Part shown: positions 1-6,461 of the stretch, piece by piece
How the letters are laid out: the number at the start of each line of letters is the position of its first letter
Position numbering within the stretch: the first letter of the stretch is position 1
Source of the DNA: JBMZCV01 sp049613665
GTDB lineage: Bacteria > Bacteroidota > Bacteroidia > Chitinophagales > UBA2359
Length of the DNA stretch: 23,056 nt
NCBI GenBank assembly: GCA_049613665.1
Contig: JBMZCV010000072.1
Coordinates: forward strand, 1-23,056
Direction of reading: 5' to 3'
Notes under the pieces: model-generated
Told to the model about the DNA's origin: nothing
The model's input: only the letters and a program-made list of their open reading frames with translations
Databases searched by the model: none
Made by a program: the position numbers and the translations under genes

Positions 1-163
1 TTTAGTAACAGCAAAAAAATAAGTTCACGATTTGAGGCAGAGATTTTTTGAGTTACAAGGCGAAAAACACAGTCATAGCCATAGCTACGGCGAGGCTTTT
101 CAACGAAGTAGGTCAGAAAATGTCAAACGCAAATAAGGAAGTTATTTTTTGAGCGTTACTTAG
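1..163. repeat. Fold-back (imperfect palindromic) element at left edge
   Basis: This non-coding stretch is an imperfect inverted repeat. Its left end reads TTTAGTAACAGCAAAAAAAT. The reverse complement of its right end reads CTAAGTAACGCTCAAAAAAT. The similarity continues inward, pairing ATTTGAGG near base 30 with the complement of CAAACGCAAAT near base 125. The centre is around bases 80-88, near the sequence GCCATAGCTACGGC. It could be a non-autonomous transposable element or an extragenic palindrome. The window edge may cut it, so the outer boundary and any target duplication cannot be judged. It does not resemble the two palindromic families further right. Confidence 0.45.
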
Positions 164-191
164 CACTTAATTTTTTTGGCTAAGAAAAATC

Positions 192-779
192 ATGTATAAA
201 ATAACAACAACCGAAATACAAAAAGGAAAAGTCACAAAATTCCAAATTGAAGAAGCAGGTAGAAAGTTAAATTTCAACGATTTTATGCAATTGTTGCAAA
301 GTTCTTTTGCTTTTCGAGCTTTTTTTATCAATTTGTTGAAAAATAGCAATTATGAAGCTTATTTTTTTGAAGTCAAAGCTATCAATTTTCAAAAACGAAC
401 CCATGATTTTGAATTTGTATTGGTTCACAGCACGATTTTGCCACGCATAAAAGCGAACAAATCATTTTTTCAGCCATATTTTGATGATGAAAAAACGGTT
501 GTTTCCTTTCCAAATTTGGGAAAAGATGCGGAGTTAATTGTGCCAACTGCTTTGAGCAATGATAAAAACTATGCTCATTTGGCTACTTTTGTGCGAAATG
601 CACCCATGAATCAAGTACACGATTTTTGGCAAAAAGTGGGTCAAAAATATGAAAAAGCTACTGCTGATTCTGCTACAAAATGGCTAAGTACGGCTGGTTT
701 GGGCGTTTATTGGCTACATGTCAGAATAGACACTCGCCCAAAATACTATCGTTATCAAGCCTATAAAACCATTGGGTAA
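192..779 (+). CDS. DUF6940-like conserved hypothetical protein
   Basis: A 195-residue soluble protein with no signal peptide or membrane segment, so probably cytoplasmic. The most distinctive part is the C-terminus (residues 164-188), WLSTAGLGVYWLHVRID followed by a PKYY motif and further aromatic residues. From memory this fits the DUF6940 family of uncharacterised proteins found in Bacteroidota and elsewhere; no search could be run. The middle (residues 74-130) carries FEFVLVHS and a VSFPNLGKDAELIVP segment. The function is unknown. The ATG follows a T/A-rich leader with no Shine-Dalgarno sequence. It converges on the SLC13 permease gene, with only 23 bases between the two stop codons and no hairpin between them. 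Confidence 0.75.
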   Translation: MYKITTTEIQKGKVTKFQIEEAGRKLNFNDFMQLLQSSFAFRAFFINLLKNSNYEAYFFEVKAINFQKRTHDFEFVLVHSTILPRIKANKSFFQPYFDDEKTVVSFPNLGKDAELIVPTALSNDKNYAHLATFVRNAPMNQVHDFWQKVGQKYEKATADSATKWLSTAGLGVYWLHVRIDTRPKYYRYQAYKTIG

Positions 780-802
780 AACATCTTTTTAAGTTTTCTT
801 TT

Positions 803-2572
803 TTATAAATAAAAAATAGGAATGAGCCACGTTGCCAAAAGCCAAACAATGATAGTGAGAAAGCCACCAACTTTTATAAAATCCATAAAAGTATATTGTC
901 CAACGCCATAAACAAGCGTATTGGTTTGGTAGCCAATAGGTGTTGCAAAACTCGTGCTTGCAGCAAACATAACCGTAACAAGAAATGCTTTAGGGTCTAA
1001 GCCAAGTTGTTGAGCTATCGTAATGGCAATAGGTGCAAGCAACACTGCGGTGGCATTATTGGACATAAAACTCGTCAGAACGGTAGTGATAAGAAAAAGA
1101 ATAGAGATAATAAAGCGTGGTGAGGAAGCATCGCCAGCCAAATACAAAATGCCATCTGAAATAAGCTCACTTGCTCCTGTATTTTGAACAGCCGTGCCAA
1201 GTGGCAAAATGCCTGCCAACAAAAATATAACTCGCCAATCCATTTTTCTATATATATATCTGATTGATACGCATTCAGTTACCAACAACAACACAACACC
1301 TGTTAGCGATGATACCACAATAGGCAAAACATTGAAAGCGGCTAAAAGTATGACAACCAAAACGATAACTGTCGACAATAACATTTTGCTATGTCGCAGG
1401 TTTTTCTTTTTTACTTTTTCTAAAACAATAAAATCTCTAGAGTTATAAAAATTATTTAAATGAGTACGTCTAGCTTCTAACAATAGCACATCTCCAAATT
1501 GAATTTCGACATCTGATATGCTTTTAGAAACCGAAATGCCGCTTCGCCGTAGAGCCAAAGGAATAGCCCCAAAAGCTTTTCTAAAATCGACATCTTTAAT
1601 CGCTTTTCCCACCAAAAAAGAATTTTGCCCAATAACTGCCTCAAACAATACCGCATCTTCTGAAGTCAATTCAGCATTATCAAATTTAGTTGTTTTTTTA
1701 ATCTTAATATCTTTTCCTTCTTGCAATTCTAACAAATCATCTAAATTTGCTTTAATCAACAACAAATCATTTTCACGAATTGCCTCCACTTGTTCTGGCA
1801 ACCAAACATCTCCTTCTTCTCTAGTAATTTCCAAAACTTTTACCTTATATCGCTTCACCAACTCCGTATCTTTCAAAGGCTTTCCAATCATAGAAGAATC
1901 TCGCCTCACTTCAATTTGCGTCAAGTATTTATTCACATCATAATCTTCTGTTAGTATTGGAGCATCTTTTCGCCTTTCGGGAATAATTCGCCAACCAATG
2001 AGCAGAATATAAACCAAAAAAGCCAAAAACAGTATAAAACCTAAAGTGGTAAATTCAAAAATACTAAAAGCTTTACCGTATTTTTCTTCATAAACCGCAC
2101 TGACCAAAATATTTGTCGATGTGCCAATAATAGTGCAAGAGCCGCCAATCATGGCAGCAAAAGAAAGAGGCATTAGAAATTTTGAAGCACTTGTATTGGC
2201 ATATTTCGACAATCTCATCACAATTGGAAGAAATATGGCTACAATAGCCGTATTGTTCATAAAAGCAGATAAAAAAGCTACCAAAATAAGTGTTAATAGT
2301 AGTATTTTTATATCGCTTTCTCCTGTGATGCGTTCTAGTTGTTCGCCCATATAATTGACTACTCCAGTGCTTTGCAACCCTAAACTCAATACTAGGAGTG
2401 CAAAAACCGTAATTGTTGCTACATTGCTAAAGCCAGCAAGCCCTTCTTCGGGGCTTACTATGCCTGTGAGCATCAAAGCAACCATAACACATAAAGCTGT
2501 TACATCAGCAGGAATAATTTCGGTCGCAAATAAAATGATTGCTAAAACAGTAATAGTTAGGACTATAAACAT
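803..2572 (-). CDS. SLC13-family (DASS/CitMHS-like) permease with two RCK_C domains
   Basis: A 589-residue inner-membrane transporter, probably sodium-coupled for an anion such as a dicarboxylate, sulfate or similar substrate; the true substrate is not evident. Two membrane halves surround a cytosolic insert. The first half (residues 1-198) holds the conserved FMNNTA (104-109) and GTSTN (150-154) motifs. The second half (395-589) holds SFMSNNATAV (501-510) and TPIGYQTN (544-551). These are the paired re-entrant hairpin signatures of the family. Residues about 216-285 and 303-378 look like two TrkA_C/RCK_C regulatory ligand-binding domains, a common arrangement in bacterial SLC13-like proteins. 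The length is normal and the gene looks intact. A short palindromic element with TTA duplications lies 19 bases upstream of the start codon, in the 5' leader or promoter. Confidence 0.88.
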   Translation of the reverse strand: MFIVLTITVLAIILFATEIIPADVTALCVMVALMLTGIVSPEEGLAGFSNVATITVFALLVLSLGLQSTGVVNYMGEQLERITGESDIKILLLTLILVAFLSAFMNNTAIVAIFLPIVMRLSKYANTSASKFLMPLSFAAMIGGSCTIIGTSTNILVSAVYEEKYGKAFSIFEFTTLGFILFLAFLVYILLIGWRIIPERRKDAPILTEDYDVNKYLTQIEVRRDSSMIGKPLKDTELVKRYKVKVLEITREEGDVWLPEQVEAIRENDLLLIKANLDDLLELQEGKDIKIKKTTKFDNAELTSEDAVLFEAVIGQNSFLVGKAIKDVDFRKAFGAIPLALRRSGISVSKSISDVEIQFGDVLLLEARRTHLNNFYNSRDFIVLEKVKKKNLRHSKMLLSTVIVLVVILLAAFNVLPIVVSSLTGVVLLLVTECVSIRYIYRKMDWRVIFLLAGILPLGTAVQNTGASELISDGILYLAGDASSPRFIISILFLITTVLTSFMSNNATAVLLAPIAITIAQQLGLDPKAFLVTVMFAASTSFATPIGYQTNTLVYGVGQYTFMDFIKVGGFLTIIVWLLATWLIPIFYL

Positions 2573-2590
2573 TGCAAAATTTATTTATTA

Positions 2591-2653
2591 GAGGCTGTTT
2601 TAAATTTTATTTTTGATGCTAAAAAAGCCAAATCATAACACTCAAATGGCCTC
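2591..2653. mobile_element. Short palindromic element, TNA-target family, copy A
   Basis: A 63-bp element starting GAGGCTGTTTTAAATT and ending GGCCTC, bounded on both sides by TTA (2588-2590 and 2654-2656). Its first ~40 bases closely match the left part of the element at 8867-9014, including TTTTTGATGCT and AAAAAGC. The end sequence and the 3-bp TNA duplication resemble those made by IS5-family transposases, so this may be a non-autonomous derivative; that assignment is inference. It lies just upstream of the SLC13 permease start codon. Confidence 0.55.
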
Positions 2654-2656
2654 TTA

Positions 2657-3097
2657 AAGTTACTTGATGGAAAAGATAAACATTTACAATTGTAGGAAAG
2701 AGATGCTATTTTTCATCTATCAAAAAGTGTAATGCTATTTTTTTTTGTTAAAAAAACAAACTTTTTCAGCCTCAAAACAACAGATAAACAATTACAAAAA
2801 AAGAAAAAGTAGTAAGCTTATGATGGCATTTTTTCTTTTAAGTGTCTAAGCAAATGTAGTCTTTTTGTTTGAATTTTGCAATTTTTTAAATCGCATCATT
2901 GCTTTTTAAGAATAAAATAATTTTTGTAAAATTATGCTAGTTTTACTTTTTTATTAAATGTTATAAAAACAAAAGTCATATTTTTGTATAAATAAAAAAA
3001 ATTTAGCAAAAAACATGCACAAAAAATAAGGAATATCTATAGTTTGTGCGTTTCTATTAGTGTACCAAAGACATTACTGTTTTTTTAAACCTTACCT
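2657..3097. other. Intergenic region without recognisable gene
   Basis: This AT-rich DNA between the divergent permease and S8 protease genes has many A and T runs. The segment from about 2699 to 2756 (GATGCTATTTTT, later ending TTTTTTTTGTTAA) resembles a stretch near 9040-9085, so it may be another degraded dispersed repeat. No open frame, RNA gene, clean promoter or hairpin terminator was found. Confidence 0.4.
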
Positions 3098-3203
3098 AAG
3101 TAGTCTGAACAAGTTTATGTTACAAATAGAGGCAAATAACATGCTGAAATTAAAACGTGAGCATCGAAGTAGTCCTACTTATCAAATAGTGCTTGGCACT
3201 TAA
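3098..3203 (+). repeat. Direct repeat left of S8 protease gene
   Basis: This segment begins AAGTAGTCTGAACAA and ends ATAGTGCTTGGCACTTAA. It aligns with gaps along its whole length to 5197-5297, which begins AAGTAGTCAGACAAAA and ends ATAGTACTTGGCACTTAA, in the same orientation. The best-kept part is the final ~18 bases. A related ACTTAGCACTTAA also occurs at 158-170. The pair brackets the protease gene; whether it is a mobile-unit boundary or an ordinary dispersed repeat is unknown. Confidence 0.5.
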
Positions 3204-3230
3204 TACGTTAATTTTTTTAAACATACAAAG

Positions 3231-5198
3231 ATGACACAAGTTAATTTTAGTTATGGAAATGCAGCTTTAGCATTAAACAAAAATAAAAAGTTTATTGCTA
3301 TTAAAACCACAAATGGGCAAATGTTGCCTGAAACAGAAGAGATTGAACGAGATATATCTTTATTTACGCCTCAACTCGATGAGTTTCGCTTATATCCTGT
3401 CTGTTTGAGCGATGGTACACGAGCCATAGATAGCAGCGAAGAAGCTACCGCCGAAGATATAAGCCGAACTGTAAACGAATTGCAAGCACAAGAAAATGTT
3501 TCGCAAGCAGCTTACTTATATTATGATGCAGAAGATACTGCCGAAACTCCCGTATTGCCAAATGGTGAAATTTATATCATTTTTAAAGAAAATACTAGCC
3601 GTGCTGCCTGCATTACTTTGTTGCGACAAAATCATTTGAACATTCTCGAAAAAAGAGACAAAAAAACCTATATTGTTGCAATCAATTCGGCAGAAGCAAA
3701 TATTTTTCAAGTAGTCGAAAATCTGCAAAATGCCAGCGAAGTAGCTATTGCCGAGCCAGATTTGGTTATGCCTGTATCTTTAAATGATATTTCACTTCCT
3801 ACCGATGACCTTATGCAAAGTCAATGGCACTTGCGAAATACAGGAAGTCATGCTCCGTGGCCTGCTTCGCTTTTTTCGGTTGGTGCTGATGCCAAAATCA
3901 TTGATGCGTGGGAAGAAATCGGCAATTTGGGCAGCAATAGCATTACGGTTGCAGTAATTGACGATGGTTTCGACATCACTCACCCAGATTTGAAAGGCAA
4001 TGGCAATAAAATTGTACAGCCTTGGAATTTCAGAACAAATTCGCCCAATGTGATGGCTACGGCTACCGAAACACATGGTACGCCTTGTGCTGGCTTGGCC
4101 GTAGGTGCTGCCAATGGAAGTGGTATTGTGGGAGCAGCACCAAATGCTCGCCTTATGCCTATTCGGTTTTCGAGTCTTTCGGATATGCAAGTGGAACAAT
4201 GGTTCAATTATGCAGCCCTCAATGGTGCAGATGTCATCAGTTGTAGTTGGGGATTTGCTTCTGTAACAACGCCACTTTCTACACGCAAAATAAATGCTAT
4301 CAGAGCTTGTGCCACAAATGGCCGAAACGGAAAAGGTTGTGTTATTGTTTTTGCAGCAGGAAATGAAGGCAGACGCATCAACAATGATGACCCAAATTTA
4401 ATTGTTGGCTTTGCCACACACCCAAATGTTATTTCGGTAAGTGCGTCCAATAGCAAAGATTTGAGAGCAAGTTATTCTAATTTTGGAACACAAGTAACAG
4501 TTTGCGGCCCTTCTGGTGGTTCTGGTGGTGCTTTTGTCACTACGGCAGACCTGACAGGCACAAATGCTCAGGGAGCTTATTTAGGCTTTCACCAAACAGA
4601 TTATACCGCAAGTTTTACAGGTACATCAGCTTCTTGCCCTATTATTGCAGGTATTTGTGGGCTAGTTTTGTCGGCAAATCCGACTTTAAAATCCGAAGAA
4701 GTAAAAGAAATCATACAAAATACTGCCGATAAAATTGGTGCAGCAGCTTCTTATATCAATGGTCATTCGATGTTTTTTGGCTATGGCCGCATCAATGCAC
4801 AAAAAGCCGTAGAAGAAGCCGCCAATATGGAAGGAGGTATTCACTATCAAAGTAGCAAAAACTTGCACCCTGATGCAGCTTTCGCAGTACCTTTGAAAAT
4901 GACAGGCCGTGCAGTTAGTTCCAAAAATTTGCAATCCAATGAAGATGCTATCTTTAAGGTAAATGTTTTGCCCAACAAGTTGGAGTTTAAAATCGTTGGT
5001 TTGTCTGGCGTAAACAACTTTGATTTGTATGTCAAAAAAGACGACGTGCCTACAACAGATAGTTTTGATGCGAAAAGTACTGCTGTAATCACTAATGAAA
5101 CTCTAACAATCGACAATGTTTCGAAAGGTGACTACTATGTGCGTGTCAAAAATATGAGTGGCAATGGCATTTTTAGACTATATGTTACTCAAAAATAA
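3231..5198 (+). CDS. S8 (subtilisin-family) serine peptidase with C-terminal pre-peptidase-like domain
   Basis: A 655-residue protein. The subtilase domain spans residues about 235-530, with all catalytic motifs present: Asp244 in AVIDDGFDITHPDL, His282 in THGTPCAGLAVG, oxyanion-hole Asn378 in AAGNEG and Ser466 in GTSASCP. Residues 1-190 form a propeptide-like N-terminal region containing a repeated-strand segment at about 108-182. The last ~95 residues (about 560-655), ending KGDYYVRVKNMSGNGIFRLYV, look like a bacterial pre-peptidase C-terminal (PPC) domain. There is no N-terminal signal peptide and no T9SS tail, which is unusual for a PPC-bearing protease. It may therefore act in the cytoplasm or leave by an unusual route. 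No better upstream start is visible. The gene is bracketed by a direct repeat and ends at a shared terminator. Confidence 0.92.
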   Translation: MTQVNFSYGNAALALNKNKKFIAIKTTNGQMLPETEEIERDISLFTPQLDEFRLYPVCLSDGTRAIDSSEEATAEDISRTVNELQAQENVSQAAYLYYDAEDTAETPVLPNGEIYIIFKENTSRAACITLLRQNHLNILEKRDKKTYIVAINSAEANIFQVVENLQNASEVAIAEPDLVMPVSLNDISLPTDDLMQSQWHLRNTGSHAPWPASLFSVGADAKIIDAWEEIGNLGSNSITVAVIDDGFDITHPDLKGNGNKIVQPWNFRTNSPNVMATATETHGTPCAGLAVGAANGSGIVGAAPNARLMPIRFSSLSDMQVEQWFNYAALNGADVISCSWGFASVTTPLSTRKINAIRACATNGRNGKGCVIVFAAGNEGRRINNDDPNLIVGFATHPNVISVSASNSKDLRASYSNFGTQVTVCGPSGGSGGAFVTTADLTGTNAQGAYLGFHQTDYTASFTGTSASCPIIAGICGLVLSANPTLKSEEVKEIIQNTADKIGAAASYINGHSMFFGYGRINAQKAVEEAANMEGGIHYQSSKNLHPDAAFAVPLKMTGRAVSSKNLQSNEDAIFKVNVLPNKLEFKIVGLSGVNNFDLYVKKDDVPTTDSFDAKSTAVITNETLTIDNVSKGDYYVRVKNMSGNGIFRLYVTQK

Positions 5199-5297
5199 GT
5201 AGTCAGACAAAAATATACATCTCGTTGAAACTAACACGCTGAACATAAATGCGTTAGTAACCAATCGACCGTTTATTGAATAGTACTTGGCACTTAA
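5197..5297 (+). repeat. Direct repeat right of S8 protease gene
   Basis: This is the second copy of the repeat at 3098-3203, in the same orientation. It starts within the protease stop codon and ends ATAGTACTTGGCACTTAA. Inside it, CTAACACGC and GCGTTAG can form a small stem. Confidence 0.5.
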
Positions 5298-5326
5298 AAT
5301 CTAAACAGTCTCTTACTGTTTTTCAG

Positions 5327-5363
5327 AAAAAGTCTGAAAGTTATCTCAACTTTCAGACTTTTT
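5327..5363. terminator. Bidirectional rho-independent terminator
   Basis: A perfect 16-bp stem, AAAAAGTCTGAAAGTT (5327-5342) paired with AACTTTCAGACTTTTT (5348-5363), surrounds the 5-base loop ATCTC. The A-run and T-run on opposite sides let it end transcription from both sides. It sits between the 3' ends of the S8 protease gene and the alkyltransferase-like gene and touches the latter's stop codon. Confidence 0.9.
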
Positions 5364-5710
5364 TATTTTTCCAACTCTCCTAATTCAATTCCTTCTGGCT
5401 GCCAAAAAATCTTTTCAAAATCCTGAATTTGATTACCCACAATTTCAACACCTTCATTTTCTAGCAACTGCTGCATCAGATTTACGCCATTGAAATGATG
5501 CTTGCCTGTCAAAATACCCAAACGATTGACGACTCGATGAGCTGGTACAGGTATATCCTGCTTGTGCGAATTATTCATTGCCCAACCTACCATTCGTGCC
5601 GAGCGTTTTGCTCCCAAATAAGTCGCTATCGCACCATAAGAGGTAACACGGCCAGCAGGAATATGACGTGCGACAATATATACCTTTTCATAAAAATTAT
5701 TTTTTTTCAT
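5363..5710 (-). CDS. Alkyltransferase-like (MGMT-family) DNA-binding protein
   Basis: A small protein of about 115 residues from the chosen start. It matches the DNA-binding domain of O6-alkylguanine-DNA alkyltransferase: FYEKVYIVARHIPAGRVTSYG, the helix-turn-helix SARMVGWAMNN and the active-site region VPAHRVVN, then TGKHHF. The methyl-accepting Cys of the PCHR motif is Ala here (PAHR), so it cannot be a methyltransferase. Known ATL proteins (for example E. coli YbaZ, with PWHR) bind O6-alkylguanine and flag it for nucleotide excision repair; that role is inferred. The start at 5710 (MKKNNFYEK) matches the usual family length. An in-frame ATG at 5749 would add 13 residues that look unlike the family. 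Confidence 0.88.
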   Translation of the reverse strand: MKKNNFYEKVYIVARHIPAGRVTSYGAIATYLGAKRSARMVGWAMNNSHKQDIPVPAHRVVNRLGILTGKHHFNGVNLMQQLLENEGVEIVGNQIQDFEKIFWQPEGIELGELEK

Positions 5711-5749
5711 ATCTTTTAACATCTCTTTGATTAGTAATAATTTAGGCAC

Positions 5750-6461
5750 TTTTATAATTGTTTTTATTCCTTTTTTTAGAAAAATAATTGCATTTCGCCT
5801 TGTATTGATGCTACTAAAAAAAATAAAAAATAGTACTTACCCAAAAGTTGAAATAGTTGTTATAAAGCTAATTATATGTCATTTTGGATTAAAACAAAAA
5901 GATACTATATATTGTAATCGCATTATCGTATAACTATTCTTATTTAAAAAAAAAGGTTGACAAATATTGATTAAAAAATAACAAATGATTTTGCATGTTT
6001 TTAAAGTGTCGAACAGCTCAAATTTAAGAATGTTTACTAATGTTATAGTATCTTTGCTTCAACAGCTTTATTTTTTTAAGTAAAAAAGTAAGCACATTAC
6101 AAAACAAAAAATAAAGTGCTAGAAAAAAATGCCCAAATCATTGAGATTAGTAAAGATACGATAATATTATTCCAACTTGGTTATGTAGTCTCCAAAATTT
6201 TGGGACAAATATTTAATTGCATTAAGAAAAATTCACATTTAAATTTCAAACACTATACAATAACAAATCATGCTTTTAAAGAATGAAAAAATAAAATTAA
6301 GCTATTAATACTTAGTATATATTTTGCATTAAAATAACTGTAAAATAAAAATACATAAAAATTTAAAAAAGCTTCTTTTTTTTTAAGGAAAAAAAAGATT
6401 TAGAGGCTCTAATATTATAGAAAAGCATAAAATTCAATTTTATCATTTAAATTCAATTAGC
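5750..6461. other. Long AT-rich intergenic region with promoter-like site and weak short frame
   Basis: This ~700-bp gap lies between the divergent alkyltransferase-like gene and the T9SS protein gene. It contains a TATCTTTG (6049-6056), an exact match to the Bacteroidota -7 box TAnnTTTG, with no clear TTG at -33. A frame without ATG runs from a GTG at 6116 to a TGA at 6284-6286 (56 codons, starting VLEKNAQIIEIS). The rest is A/T-rich. The region could be a long leader, a small RNA or a decayed gene. Confidence 0.35.
6049..6056 (+). promoter_or_regulatory. Possible Bacteroidota -7 promoter box TATCTTTG
   Basis: The octamer exactly fits TAnnTTTG. About 20-24 bases upstream there is TGTTTAC and TTTAAG but no clean TTG, so the -33 box is weak. 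It would start transcription about 400 bases before the T9SS protein gene and about 55 bases before the weak GTG frame. Confidence 0.3.

Noticed and set aside
1518..1943. A 141-codon plus-strand frame inside the SLC13 permease gene
   Set aside because: It is antisense to the conserved RCK_C insert of the permease and reads as a low-quality Ser/Thr/Lys mixture.
3792..4456. Several 75-135-codon minus-strand frames across the S8 protease gene
   Set aside because: They lie opposite a clearly coding gene with all catalytic motifs, and none shows recognisable protein features.
6399..6409. TTAGAGGCTCTAA, resembling the ends of the TNA-family element
   Set aside because: It is only a short self-palindrome with no internal element sequence, so a solo remnant cannot be told from chance.
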